Shown here in pieces: positions 8,603 to 18,824 of a DNA stretch of 41,806 bases. The translations under genes and the position numbers were made by a program. The number at the start of each line of letters is the position of its first letter. The first letter of the stretch is position 1. Under the pieces are notes generated by a model. That model made no database searches, was not told the DNA's origin, and saw only the letters and a list, made by a program, of their open reading frames with translations. Source of the DNA: Oligoflexales bacterium (GTDB lineage: Bacteria; Bdellovibrionota_B; Oligoflexia; Oligoflexales; RGVZ01). The DNA lies in the NCBI GenBank assembly GCA_947468665.1, contig CANILH010000021.1, forward strand, positions 1 to 41,806, read 5' to 3'.

Positions 8603-11182
8603 ATGAGCTCGTTTAATATTGATCTCGACAGCGTGATTCAGAAGACAGGTAAGTACCTGGCGCCTCAGGGGCCCTTGAAGGAATTCGTCGCGCAAAACCC
8701 CCTGCGTGGTTTTCTTGATCTTGAGTTTCACGACGCTCTTCGGAGATCGGCCGCTACATACGGTGCTTGGAGCTATCAGCCACTTGGTTTTTACCGTGAG
8801 GCCTGGGAGAAGGGGCAGATCTCGGAAAGCGCTTTAAGACGCAGTCTTGAGTGGAATATTTCCGACTCCGAGGCTCGCGAGCGCGCGAGATCTGATCTTT
8901 TTGAGTATCCAGAAGGATCCAGCAAAAAACCAAGATCCTTGGTTCGCACGGGCATTCGCGCCCAGTGGGAGCATTTCACGGGCCTCAATGTCATTGATAA
9001 ATCGTTGCCTGTCATGTTTCGCCTGCTCGGCGCCTATCTAGATCAGGGGATCTCAGTCTGGCGTATGCCTGGTGTCGAGCTTGGTTTTTTTGAGGCGGTC
9101 AAACAGCTTGTGACCAGCGGGTTCATCCCGTATCGGCCGTTTAATGAACCCCTCGTGCGGGATTTACTGAATTCTGATGTAGACACGATGATTCCGCGCG
9201 CTCTTGAAAGGTTGCTTGGAAATCCTGACTACGCTGAGCGTTACGTCATGGACTTAATCATGTCCCACCCTGGCTGGTCGGCGACAGTGAGCTTTATTGC
9301 GGCTAATCCCAATGCGTTGGTTCTGTCTCGTAAGATCACCATTAAAGAAATGATTGCCGTGGAGCTACTTTTGGATTTGGGATTTCTTAGTCGGGCGTTT
9401 GGCGGGGACTTTTCCGCGATGGCGCATTACGGCGCGAAAATTAATCCGATTCCAATGGATCAAAAAAACCCGATGGCCAGGGTTGATTTTGTTAAGAGCA
9501 TTTGGCATGAAGCGTGGGAATGGGGATTTTACGAGCAAAGCCTTTCTCTTATGTCCAGTCTGAGGGCACTGTCCCGGAAAGACGAGAAGCCCAGTGTGCA
9601 GGCGCTTTTTTGTCTCGATGACCGGGAGTGCTCGATGCGCCGCTATCTTGAGGCGGAGGACTCCTCGATCAAGACCTATGGTCTGCCTGGGTTTTTCGGC
9701 GTGGACTTTATGTATCAATGCGCTGATGAGCTGTTCCCGACCCGTCATGCTCCCATTGTGATCAATCCAACTCACCTGATTAAGGCAAGTTATAATCACG
9801 TGGGCAAGACAAATCCCCCCAGGCTCAAGCGGCGATTAATGATTCTCGATCACGCCACGCACACCATGTTTCGTGGATGGTTAATCACTCAAGTCATGGG
9901 TCTGATGGCAGCTGCTCGTCTGGCATTGGCCGTGTTCAGACCAACAATGACACAGGCAACCGCCAGCTCTCTCAGTAAAGTTAACGAGAATGTGCGTATG
10001 AAAATCCAGAGAGAAACTGGCGATCAGAAGTCTCCGGACGGATATTTTCATGGGTTCACTATTGACGAGATGGGCGAGAAGGTCGGGCTTCAGCTTGAGG
10101 CCATCGGGCTTATTAAAGACTTCGCACCAATAGTAGTTTTGTTCGCCCATGGAAGCAGTTCAACTAATAATACGCATTTCTCGGCCTATGACTGCGGCGC
10201 CTGTTCTGGTAAGCCGGGGTCGCCTAACTCCCGTGTCTTCGCTGAAATGGCTAACCATCCCGAGGTGCGTAGAGTTCTCACTAAGCGTGGGATTGTTATT
10301 CCTGACGAGGTCAGGTTTGTTGCGGCGCTTCACGATACGACCAGGGATGAGGTTAAATACTTTGACCTGAAAAGTCAGCCGGAACCAACGCGTAAGGCAC
10401 TCCGTGATTTCTCAAAAAAGATGTCGAATGCGCTGGGGAAAAACGCCAAAGAGCGGTGTCGTCGGTTTGAGATGGTTAAAAAAACGATCAGTGACCATGA
10501 CGCGCTTGATGAGGTTCGGCGCAGGTCGGTCTCTATTTTTGAGCCTCGTCCTGAGCTTACCCACACCGGAAACGCGATGGCGATCATCGGTCGAAGGCAC
10601 CTTACGGGCGGAGGGTTCTTTGATCGCAGGGCGTTCTTACATTCTTATGACGCCACAATCGATGCCGATGGTCAGATTCTCAGAAGGATTCTTGCCGCGG
10701 TGGTCCCCGTTTGCGGGGGCTTTAATCTTTGTTATTATTTCTCCAAGCTTGACGGGGATGTCTACGGGTCGGGCACAAAGCTTCCACATAATATTATTGG
10801 CTTAATAGGTGTCTCCAACGGTGTTGAGGGTGACATTCAGACCGGCTTACCGCGGCAAATGGTGGAGTTTCATGACCCGGTCCGTTTGCAGCTGGTTATT
10901 GAGCAGAAGCCAGACGTTGTCACGGCTGTTTTTGAGAAGGAGCCGAATCTTTTTGTCTGGATCCGCAATAACTGGATGCGGCTTGTGTGTATAGATCCGG
11001 CATCAGGTCAAATTCACCTTTGGAAAAATGGAACTTTCGTTGAGCTTTCCACCGGAGAGTTACCGGTGGTCGAGGTGAAGCAAAGCGCAAGAGAGTGCTA
11101 CGAGGGGGAAGTCCAGAACGTTCCACTGCGCATATTGAACGCGGTGATGCCAGAGGGGGGTTCTTCATGGCGCTTGATTTGA
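8603..11182 (+). CDS. dabA: DabA-type inorganic carbon transporter subunit (DUF2309)
   Basis: ATG at 8603 (AAGAGG upstream) gives MSSFNIDLDSVIQKTGKYLAPQGPLKEFVAQNPLRGF...; CLDDRECSMRRYLE and FAHGSSSTNNTHFSAYDCGACSG match the DUF2309/DabA zinc-site motifs. ORF-track start at 8513 is probably too early. Confidence 0.88.
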   Translation: MSSFNIDLDSVIQKTGKYLAPQGPLKEFVAQNPLRGFLDLEFHDALRRSAATYGAWSYQPLGFYREAWEKGQISESALRRSLEWNISDSEARERARSDLFEYPEGSSKKPRSLVRTGIRAQWEHFTGLNVIDKSLPVMFRLLGAYLDQGISVWRMPGVELGFFEAVKQLVTSGFIPYRPFNEPLVRDLLNSDVDTMIPRALERLLGNPDYAERYVMDLIMSHPGWSATVSFIAANPNALVLSRKITIKEMIAVELLLDLGFLSRAFGGDFSAMAHYGAKINPIPMDQKNPMARVDFVKSIWHEAWEWGFYEQSLSLMSSLRALSRKDEKPSVQALFCLDDRECSMRRYLEAEDSSIKTYGLPGFFGVDFMYQCADELFPTRHAPIVINPTHLIKASYNHVGKTNPPRLKRRLMILDHATHTMFRGWLITQVMGLMAAARLALAVFRPTMTQATASSLSKVNENVRMKIQRETGDQKSPDGYFHGFTIDEMGEKVGLQLEAIGLIKDFAPIVVLFAHGSSSTNNTHFSAYDCGACSGKPGSPNSRVFAEMANHPEVRRVLTKRGIVIPDEVRFVAALHDTTRDEVKYFDLKSQPEPTRKALRDFSKKMSNALGKNAKERCRRFEMVKKTISDHDALDEVRRRSVSIFEPRPELTHTGNAMAIIGRRHLTGGGFFDRRAFLHSYDATIDADGQILRRILAAVVPVCGGFNLCYYFSKLDGDVYGSGTKLPHNIIGLIGVSNGVEGDIQTGLPRQMVEFHDPVRLQLVIEQKPDVVTAVFEKEPNLFVWIRNNWMRLVCIDPASGQIHLWKNGTFVELSTGELPVVEVKQSARECYEGEVQNVPLRILNAVMPEGGSSWRLI

Positions 11183-13038
11183 TTTATTGTTTGTTGGGGC
11201 TTCCGTTTGTCGCTGGATGCATTGTCGCGTTTGGTGGTGGGGGACGCGAAGACTTTATTTCGAAGGTCGCGGTAATAGCGGGTTGGCTTTACGCGTTGCT
11301 GACCGCCACGCTGGTGGTTGTTTGGGCGTCAGATGGCGGTCGGCATATTGATTTAAGGGCCTTTGTGCTCTACAGGACCGCCGAATACACGTTTCCGATC
11401 GCGTTTTATGTGGACAGTATGTCGGTGGTTTTTTTGACGTTGGTTGCCTTTTTGACCAACATCGTTTTCAAGTACAGCACTTACTATATGCACCGTGAAC
11501 CTGGTTATCAGAAGTTTTTCGCTTGTCTGCTTTTTTTGATGTTTGGGCTGACTTTGCTGACTCTGGCGGGGACTTTGGATCTTTTGATGGCCGGGTGGGA
11601 ATTTGTCGGAATCTGCTCATTTCTTCTTATCAGTTTTTACCAGACCAGGCTTAATTCCGTCCGCAACGCCTTTAAGGTTCTGTCTGTTTACAAGTTTTGT
11701 GATGTTGGACTACTTCTTGGAGCGTGGCTGAGCCACTTACTCTGGCATGAAACGCAGTTTTTCGCGGTTTTGTCGTCACCGGAGGCCAGAGCGCATTTGG
11801 CAGACGTGGGGTCTTGGCAGTTACTACTTCTTTCGGTCATGATTTTAATCGCCGCCGCGGGGAAATCGGCACAATGGCCATTCTCGTTTTGGCTCTCCCG
11901 GGCGATGGAAGGGCCTACGCCATCATCTGCGATCTTTTACGGGGCGTTGAGCGTACATGCTGGCGTTTTGTTACTGCATCGTATGCATCCCATCTGGTCA
12001 GCGACGGAATATGGTCCGTGGCTTGTTGGAGGTCTTGGCCTGACGACTGCCATAGTCTGTACGGGGATCGGTCGAGTTCAGTCCAATATCAAAGGTCAGA
12101 TCGCATACTCCTCCGCGGCGAACGTCGGGATTATGTTTGTGGAGATGGCTCTGAATCTTAAAGAACTCGCCATGCTACATATGGTCGCTAACGCGTCTTT
12201 GCGATGTTTCCAGCTGCTTGTTTCGCCATCGGTCATGGCCTATTTGTTGCGGCTTCAAGGGAGCACGAATTCTCAGCTTCGTCCCATAGGCGGATCAATT
12301 GAGCGATTTTTACCGCCAAAGGTCGCCCGTAGTATTTATGTGTTCTGTATCAATGACGGTTATTTAGAGGAGATGGTCCGCTCTATTATCTGGCGCCCGG
12401 TGAAGATTATTGGGCGCTTTCTGCATAGGTTTGATAATTTCTTTTATTGGTTTGTTATGCCGGTATTACTGATGGCTATAGGTTTTCTGCGGGTGAATAT
12501 TCATGAGGATGTGCGGGAGTCGATTTCGGTTCTCTCGGCGTTATTGACTTTGGGGCTTGCAGTAGCCGCATTCTCGGAGTCGAAATCTGCGATTCGCGCG
12601 TGGAACACAGCCACATTGAGCGCATTGTTCGCGGGCGCTACAATTTTGGTCATTGAACCAAATGCTTTTGCCGATGTTGCTATATATGCCAGCGGGTTGC
12701 TATTTTTTGGCGTGTTGGGGCTTCAGTCACTTCTTTTCATGGCGGATAAAAAATCAGGATTGGATCTGGGTGTTTACAGTGGAATGAGTGTCGAAAATCC
12801 GGGGGGGTCCGTTGTTTTATTTGTCGCCGTTCTGGGTGTCAGTGGGTTTCCGATTAGCCCTACCTATTTGGGGCAAGATTTGATTCTGCATCACGCCGCA
12901 GGTCAGGATATATGGTTGGTTTTCGCCATGGCGACCGCTATAGTGATAAACGGCGTGTCCCTGGCGAGAATTTATACCAAAGTCTGCATGGGAAGTCCTG
13001 TCGAGAGGCTCAAAAGTGAATTTACGCATTCTGCATGA
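11167..13038 (+). CDS. dabB: DabB-type NuoL/MrpA-like proton-translocating membrane subunit
   Basis: ATG at 11167 gives MALDLIYCLLGLPFVAG...; multi-TM NuoL-like core with MAGWEFVGICSFLLISFYQTR, AAGKSAQWPFSFWLSRAMEGPTPSSAIFYGALSVHAGVLLLHR; overlaps dabA by 16 bp. Confidence 0.88.
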   Translation: MALDLIYCLLGLPFVAGCIVAFGGGGREDFISKVAVIAGWLYALLTATLVVVWASDGGRHIDLRAFVLYRTAEYTFPIAFYVDSMSVVFLTLVAFLTNIVFKYSTYYMHREPGYQKFFACLLFLMFGLTLLTLAGTLDLLMAGWEFVGICSFLLISFYQTRLNSVRNAFKVLSVYKFCDVGLLLGAWLSHLLWHETQFFAVLSSPEARAHLADVGSWQLLLLSVMILIAAAGKSAQWPFSFWLSRAMEGPTPSSAIFYGALSVHAGVLLLHRMHPIWSATEYGPWLVGGLGLTTAIVCTGIGRVQSNIKGQIAYSSAANVGIMFVEMALNLKELAMLHMVANASLRCFQLLVSPSVMAYLLRLQGSTNSQLRPIGGSIERFLPPKVARSIYVFCINDGYLEEMVRSIIWRPVKIIGRFLHRFDNFFYWFVMPVLLMAIGFLRVNIHEDVRESISVLSALLTLGLAVAAFSESKSAIRAWNTATLSALFAGATILVIEPNAFADVAIYASGLLFFGVLGLQSLLFMADKKSGLDLGVYSGMSVENPGGSVVLFVAVLGVSGFPISPTYLGQDLILHHAAGQDIWLVFAMATAIVINGVSLARIYTKVCMGSPVERLKSEFTHSA

Positions 13039-13336
13039 TCAGCTCACCCGGCGCGTTCAGCAATGGGGTAATGATGCCAGGGAAAATCGGCAGGTTTACC
13101 GGCGATTGGCCCAGGTGCTGCCTGACAGGCTGAAGGATTTGGTTTCGCGGCACCGTGGCCGGGGAATGGGTCCCGCCGACTCGACTCGTGCGGCCTTGGT
13201 GTCTGAGGAGCTTATTGCTCATATTGATGAGATGGTACAGGTTGGCGCGAACAGCGTTGAGGCTAGAATTCAATATGAGACACATATGATGCTGATTGAC
13301 GCTCGCCGCGCTTTGAGAGCTTTTAGGGCAAAGTGA
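13016..13336 (+). CDS. Small uncharacterised protein, third gene of dab operon
   Basis: 106 aa, GTG start, overlaps dabB by 23 bp; basic, predicted helical; MNLRILHDQLTRRVQQWGNDARENRQVYRRLAQVLPDRLKDLVSRH.... Confidence 0.6.
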   Translation: MNLRILHDQLTRRVQQWGNDARENRQVYRRLAQVLPDRLKDLVSRHRGRGMGPADSTRAALVSEELIAHIDEMVQVGANSVEARIQYETHMMLIDARRALRAFRAK

Positions 13337-13367
13337 TTCTCTCAAACGTTAAGTCGAGATCTGAAGA

Positions 13368-14717
13368 TTACGATTTCCCGTTAGGACGCCATTTTGAAAC
13401 TATTTTGGCAAGTTCTGAGCCGATACTATCCTCATTTGGGCCGAGGGCGGTAACACAGAGCCGCTCTGGCCGGAATATATTTTTGGCGGTATTCATTACG
13501 GTTACCGAGTCGATTATCTCAAAACGCTCTGCCCAACGTGAGAGTTGAGCCTCGGTATTCGAGATGATCGCCCAGCTTCCACGCCATGCCAGGGCCGTTG
13601 GTTCCGAGGTTGTGATATCCAGGTCTGTCAGAGCCCTGTGTTTGTGCCTGTTCAGTTCGGATTCCGGTACGACCTCGTTGGTTAGGCTATCGAGAACCGA
13701 GAATACCTCTTTGAAAAACGGCTTCAAATTCTCTCCGAGGACGCTCGCTGTGATGTTGATCAGGCCGGATCCATCATATTGATGCAAATCAGCGCTGATG
13801 TCATAGACAAGGCCCAACTCCTCGCGGACTCTCCGCGTTAGTCTGCTGCTGAAACCATCGGCAAGGATACGTGTAATGATCTCGTAGGCGACGGTTTTCT
13901 CACTTCCGGTTCCCTCGCAGACAAAGCTCATTTGAACCTGGAATTCATTGTCGCTGTTATCAACCCAAAACGCGTGTGGCCCAGTGAACGTTGATGAGAT
14001 TTTCGTGGGCGACGTTTTTGTTTGCTGCCCGCGCCATGGCCCGAAGTTTGAGCTAAGTAAGTCCCTAATTTGGATCTCACTGCCGCCGACCACGCAAACG
14101 ACGGCATTATCCGGTGTATAGTTTGTTTGATACCAGTCGCGAAGCTGCGCCTCACCGATAGCGGCGAGAGTCTCAGGGGTTCCGATTATTGGCATGGCCA
14201 TTGGCGTTCCTGGCCATACTTTAGTCGCGATATGATAGTCGGGGTCAGTGCTGATGTCGTGCTCATTTAACTCTCCCTCAAGCTCACGCTGGACAATTCT
14301 GCGCTCGGTCTCAAGATCATGGAGTGCTGGTCTGATGATAAAGTCAGCGAAAAGAGAAATAGTCTCGTCAATTTTTCCGGTGGTTCCGTTAAAGTAAAAC
14401 TCTGTGTACTCGTGGCCAGTGGCCGCGTTCCACTCACCGCCAAGGCTCTCAAAGGCTACACTGAGATCAGAAAATGATGGGTAAAGAGCGGATCCCCGGA
14501 ACATCATATGCTCAAGTAGGTGACTGATACCCGCATACTGTTTTGGTTCGTGACGGCTACCCGTGCCAATCAATAAAGTGATCTGAAATCTGGGATCCCC
14601 TTCAGGTAAGGGTATGTAGAGGCACCGTAGCCCATTTTCCATGGTCCACATTCGCCATTTGGTGTCAAATTGTTTCAGATGACTGAGGGAGTTACCAGCT
14701 ACGCGGTTGTTTGACAA
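13368..14717 (-). CDS. M16 family zinc metallopeptidase
   Basis: 449 aa; HLLEHMMFRGS (HxxEH), distal E in the VQRELEGE region, M16 C-terminal domain. Confidence 0.9.
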   Translation of the reverse strand: MSNNRVAGNSLSHLKQFDTKWRMWTMENGLRCLYIPLPEGDPRFQITLLIGTGSRHEPKQYAGISHLLEHMMFRGSALYPSFSDLSVAFESLGGEWNAATGHEYTEFYFNGTTGKIDETISLFADFIIRPALHDLETERRIVQRELEGELNEHDISTDPDYHIATKVWPGTPMAMPIIGTPETLAAIGEAQLRDWYQTNYTPDNAVVCVVGGSEIQIRDLLSSNFGPWRGQQTKTSPTKISSTFTGPHAFWVDNSDNEFQVQMSFVCEGTGSEKTVAYEIITRILADGFSSRLTRRVREELGLVYDISADLHQYDGSGLINITASVLGENLKPFFKEVFSVLDSLTNEVVPESELNRHKHRALTDLDITTSEPTALAWRGSWAIISNTEAQLSRWAERFEIIDSVTVMNTAKNIFRPERLCVTALGPNEDSIGSELAKIVSKWRPNGKS

Positions 14718-14734
14718 GGTATGGGCCCCGCGTG

Positions 14735-15820
14735 TTACGAAAAGCGCATGAGAAGCCGACGTGCAAGTGTCTCTAAGTCGGTTCTCGCCGCGGATTCAGG
14801 AAAACAAGTGAGCGCGCTAAGCGCGCGATCAGTCCACTTTGAGGCCTCTTTCAGAGTTTTTCCGGCGGTGTCATAGTGGTCTACTAAATTAAGAACTTTG
14901 AGCATCGCCTCCTGAGATACACTTTCCTCATGAATCAGGCTCTCAACAAACCCCCATTCAGATTCCGTGGCAAGTGAGCGCAATAAAATAATCGGAAGCG
15001 TGACTTTACCCTCAGGCAGGTCTGCCAATGTTTTTTTGCCGAAGACGCTGTCTTTTCCGGCGTAGTCCAGAGCGTCATCAAGTAGCTGAAACGCGTAACC
15101 GACGCAGCGACCAAACTCACTTAACGCATCCCGTTGATCCTGAGGCGCGTTGGCAAGCACCGCCGGTGCCTGGCAGGCCGCTGCGAGAAGCACCGCTGTC
15201 TTATGCTCAATAATTTTGTAGTAGGTGGCTTCAGGCATATCGGGATTATATAAGTTCTCGAGCTGAAGCAGCTCCCCGTCACTCATTAAACGAATCGCCC
15301 GGGCGAACATGGATACGATTTCGAGGCTTCCGGTGTCAGCCATAAGCTCACTAGCGCGTGAGTAAATCAGGTCACCAACCAAAACGGCAGCCTCATCACC
15401 CCAAATGTTATTTGGGGTGGGTTTTCCGCGGCGGAGGCTGCTGTTGTCGATAACATCGTCATGGAGCAAGCTGGCGGTGTGAATATACTCACACACTGCA
15501 GCGATAGGCATCAAGTGCCTGCCATCGTACTCAACAACCCGGCTAGCAAAAAAATAAAGTGCCGGGCGAACGCGCTTACCGCCTCCGGTCAGTACGTGAT
15601 TAATGATGTGCTTTGCGGAGGCGGTCTGTGCCTCAAGCAGGATTACCAAATGGGGGGCGAGAGTAGACAGGCTATCAGCGACCGGAAGCAGCGCCTCCTC
15701 GACGAGTCGCTTGGGATCACTTAGACCGAGATCAAAGCTGAGCGGGTTTAAGGCTAAGGCTCGATCGGATGTTGTTTGTGACAGAGGCACTTTGAATCGC
15801 TTTCCTGATAAGGCTTTCAT
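14735..15820 (-). CDS. ispB: Polyprenyl diphosphate synthase (octaprenyl-type)
   Basis: 361 aa; GGKRVRPAL, LLHDDVIDNSSLRRGKPTPN, GYAFQLLDDALDYAG. Chain-length specificity cannot be assigned by eye. Confidence 0.85.
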   Translation of the reverse strand: MKALSGKRFKVPLSQTTSDRALALNPLSFDLGLSDPKRLVEEALLPVADSLSTLAPHLVILLEAQTASAKHIINHVLTGGGKRVRPALYFFASRVVEYDGRHLMPIAAVCEYIHTASLLHDDVIDNSSLRRGKPTPNNIWGDEAAVLVGDLIYSRASELMADTGSLEIVSMFARAIRLMSDGELLQLENLYNPDMPEATYYKIIEHKTAVLLAAACQAPAVLANAPQDQRDALSEFGRCVGYAFQLLDDALDYAGKDSVFGKKTLADLPEGKVTLPIILLRSLATESEWGFVESLIHEESVSQEAMLKVLNLVDHYDTAGKTLKEASKWTDRALSALTCFPESAARTDLETLARRLLMRFS

Positions 15821-15959
15821 CGAGTCGGGACTTATACCCCGGATTACGGATATTAGGAAATCATTAATTCATACGCCCCCTTAGGCCTGACTAAAAAAGT
15901 TGCATTATACTCGCCGTTTTGGTAGAAACGGCCCTCATTTTCAGGGGAGGAATACCAGC

Positions 15960-17378
15960 ATGGCAGGTCGTTTATCCGAAGAAGCCGTCGTACAGTCGTT
16001 GGACACCGGTTGGCAGTCGCTCGTCTGGAAGAGTAAATACTCTAGTAAAAACATATCCCTGTCCCCGTCTGTGGACTTTACGGCGATTCTTGACGCGAAA
16101 GACCCGGCGGAGGCCGCTCAGGCTGTTCCGCGGCGGGATATGTATCTGGCTCTCGTGACCGGCGGGTCAGAGGTCGCTCTGGATATCTTGCCGTTATTAT
16201 CATCCGAGCAGCTTGTTACCATTATGGATAATGAAGCATGGCATGACGGCCAGCTGGCAATACACCAGGCGATCCGTTGGCTGGATCTCTACAAGAACAT
16301 GGATCCTGAGTTTCTCTATCAACGTTTTCGTGAGCTCGACGAGGAGTATCAGGTCGGGTTTCTCAATCCCTACATTGATATGGTGGATGAGGAGTCGTTT
16401 GAGAAGCTTCCTCATGACGAGCAGGATAAATTTACCGCGATGCCTTGTAATACTCTCTGGTGGCGCGTCAAGTCTGGCGATGAGAAAATCCAGGAGTTCG
16501 TATCTTCGCTTATTCAGTCGTCAATTAGTGAGGACGCGGCCTATATTTACACGTTGCTTGGAATGGCGGCGATGCTCCCGCCCAATGAGCAGGAGGCTTT
16601 GCTACGTCAATTTCGCGACGCCAGACTTGAGGAGGACGGCTTTGTTACCACCGAGGAAAGTCGCGCGCTGTTTGGCGAATTTGATGGTGAGGCTCTTTAC
16701 TCAAAATGGAAAGCAGTCAAATCGGATTGCTCCTCCGATCTGAGCGTAACGGGTGATGCTGGTGTTTTATTTCTTGACGCAGTTATGTCAGTCGCTCTGT
16801 CAACCGGTCGCGCTGATCAGGTTGCCGTGGACAATGTAATGCGTGGCTTTGGTTATTTGGCGAACGCTGTATCGGGAGCCTGCCATGTTGAGCCAGATGA
16901 TATTCATGGTCTGTCGAGTCTTCTTTCGCAGGTTCGGCATACGGTAAGTTTTGGTCTGGAAGTTCTATCATCAGGTGATGTGACCAAGGCTCTTGAGATT
17001 TTATTTACGGAGTATCCCAAAGTGGTATTCCAGTTCGCCATTTCTACGGTGAACTCGATACGCGCTGAGGCAATTTCCGGGCTTATGGCGCTTAGTCCCG
17101 CCAACGCCTCTAAGCTTGAGTCTTTGTGGAAGTCCGGTAAATTCGGTTCGGCATTGTGGCTGATCGACCGTGATTTTCTTGAAACCCTTGGGTTTGATAG
17201 CGCGGAGGTTTTAAAGGGTTTATTTAACCGCTTTCCGCTGGTTAAAGAAGAGGTTTCGAGTCTTGAGGGTGTTGAGCGGGTAGTATTCAGGCCCCTGGCG
17301 ACGACGGAGGATTATTCCGCGTTGCTGAGTGATGTGAGGAAATATTTGTCATTCAATTCTGGAGGAACGCTGCAATGA
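15960..17378 (+). CDS. DUF6178-like conserved protein
   Basis: ATG at 15960 with GGGGAGGAA upstream; MAGRLSEEAVVQSLDTGW...; YLALVTGGSEVALDILPLLSSEQLVTIMDNEAWHDG resembles DUF6178 proteins of deltaproteobacteria. Confidence 0.6.
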   Translation: MAGRLSEEAVVQSLDTGWQSLVWKSKYSSKNISLSPSVDFTAILDAKDPAEAAQAVPRRDMYLALVTGGSEVALDILPLLSSEQLVTIMDNEAWHDGQLAIHQAIRWLDLYKNMDPEFLYQRFRELDEEYQVGFLNPYIDMVDEESFEKLPHDEQDKFTAMPCNTLWWRVKSGDEKIQEFVSSLIQSSISEDAAYIYTLLGMAAMLPPNEQEALLRQFRDARLEEDGFVTTEESRALFGEFDGEALYSKWKAVKSDCSSDLSVTGDAGVLFLDAVMSVALSTGRADQVAVDNVMRGFGYLANAVSGACHVEPDDIHGLSSLLSQVRHTVSFGLEVLSSGDVTKALEILFTEYPKVVFQFAISTVNSIRAEAISGLMALSPANASKLESLWKSGKFGSALWLIDRDFLETLGFDSAEVLKGLFNRFPLVKEEVSSLEGVERVVFRPLATTEDYSALLSDVRKYLSFNSGGTLQ

Positions 17379-17800
17379 GTTCAGGAACATCTGTTGAGCT
17401 TTCTCAAAAAAACCAACTTGTGGCTCAATTGCTTGAGCGGAAATATGGCGCGTGGCTGGGCCAGCGATTTGTTGAGGTGGAGAGCCATTCCGACGGGGCA
17501 GTCCTGACGATAAAAATAACTCTCAGGAATCGTGATAAGTCATACGTCTACCCAATTGAGGGACGTATCATGTTCGCTGATCAGGATATGACGGCTGATG
17601 AGACGCGTGATTTTCTGATGGACTTTATGGATGCTTACATTCAGGAATACTTGTCAGGTGGTGAGGAGACATATCTTACCATTGACTGGTCAAATTACGA
17701 TTGTGATGGAGTCGAGCTGCAACTTCGGGGTCAAATCCTGAATGTAAATCTCGAGGACCTGGCCGAGCAGTTGATCAACGGATCAGAGGCCGTTCATTAA
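17375..17800 (+). CDS. Conserved hypothetical protein translationally coupled to the DUF6178-like gene
   Basis: 141 aa; ATGA overlap with the upstream gene; acidic alpha/beta-looking sequence. Confidence 0.6.
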   Translation: MSSGTSVELSQKNQLVAQLLERKYGAWLGQRFVEVESHSDGAVLTIKITLRNRDKSYVYPIEGRIMFADQDMTADETRDFLMDFMDAYIQEYLSGGEETYLTIDWSNYDCDGVELQLRGQILNVNLEDLAEQLINGSEAVH

Positions 17801-17820
17801 TAACATGTTTCCGGGCCCGC

Positions 17821-18783
17821 TCAGGCCGCGACTTGCTTATGGTTTATAATCGCCGCACCGGTATGCATGCTGACCTGGTTGCGTCCATTGTGCTTAGACT
17901 GGTAGAGCGCCGCGTCAGCCCTGCTGATAGTGTCTTTGCCGAGTTCCTGACCGACGATCATCTGAGCCACGCCAAGCGACATAGTAACTGGAATCGTGAT
18001 GCCCTCGAACTCAAACTTGAACTTTTCGATGGCATCACGGACTTTATCCGCGGCGACAACTGATCCTTTAGCGTCACTTGCTGGAAGTATGACAAGAAAC
18101 TCCTCGCCGCCGTAACGGCAGACGATATCTGTTCTGCGGAATGTCTTCTGAAAGATCTGAGCGACCATCTTAATGACATAGTCACCAGCCGGATGACCGT
18201 ATTTGTCATTGATTTTCTTAAAATGGTCGATGTCGCCCATGATTACCGATAGGTTGCGATGATCGCTCCCAACAGGAAGGCTCGCGATTCGTGGCTCCTC
18301 ATTTCTCATAAAGTCCTCGAAGTGAGCCCTGTTAAAGAGGCCAGTAAGAGAATCTGTAATGGATTTTGAGGCTTTGTCTTTATATTTACCCTGGAGCTGT
18401 GTCTCAGCAGTGACGTCACGGATTAAAACGAACGCACCGATAATAGCTCCGTCGACAACAAAGGGAAAATACCCGATAGTCAAGTTTAACTCCGAGCTTT
18501 GGCCTGTGGTAGCGGTGATGTCATCGATTCTGGTTGGTCCGATGTTTTTCAGTAGTTCTCTGCTTGATAGTGTTTGTCCGGCTACTGACATCGTTAGAAC
18601 TTCGTCCACGGAGCTAACCTTGAGCAGGTGCTTTGAGCTAACTCCCGTAAGCAGGGCCGCCGCGGGATTGGACTTCATGATTTTGCCATTTGTATCAATG
18701 ACAACGAAAGCGTCCAGCATGGCCTTGCAAAATTGCTCGTAAGGCTTGAAGGCACACATAATCTTGTCTTTGTCGGTTTCCAT
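17821..18783 (-). CDS. PAS-GGDEF diguanylate cyclase
   Basis: 320 aa; PAS region FVVIDTNGKIMKSNPAAALLTG; DSLTGLFNRAHFEDFM...MGDIDHFKKINDKYGHPAGD...CRYGGEEFLVILPA; RRTD five residues before GGEEF is a possible inhibitory I-site. Confidence 0.92.
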   Translation of the reverse strand: METDKDKIMCAFKPYEQFCKAMLDAFVVIDTNGKIMKSNPAAALLTGVSSKHLLKVSSVDEVLTMSVAGQTLSSRELLKNIGPTRIDDITATTGQSSELNLTIGYFPFVVDGAIIGAFVLIRDVTAETQLQGKYKDKASKSITDSLTGLFNRAHFEDFMRNEEPRIASLPVGSDHRNLSVIMGDIDHFKKINDKYGHPAGDYVIKMVAQIFQKTFRRTDIVCRYGGEEFLVILPASDAKGSVVAADKVRDAIEKFKFEFEGITIPVTMSLGVAQMIVGQELGKDTISRADAALYQSKHNGRNQVSMHTGAAIINHKQVAA

Positions 18784-18824
18784 CTGTTGACTCGCTTTCA
18801 GACTTTGTCACTACAATTGTGGAT

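Noticed and set aside
9365-10805. Antisense and alternate-frame ORFs over dabA (for example 9365-9799 -, 10404-10805 +)
   Set aside because: Overlap the conserved DabA frame; no independent RBS or domain evidence.
17821-18783. Degenerate or enzymatically dead GGDEF protein
   Set aside because: GGEEF and surrounding catalytic residues are intact; it reads as an ordinary active-type cyclase.
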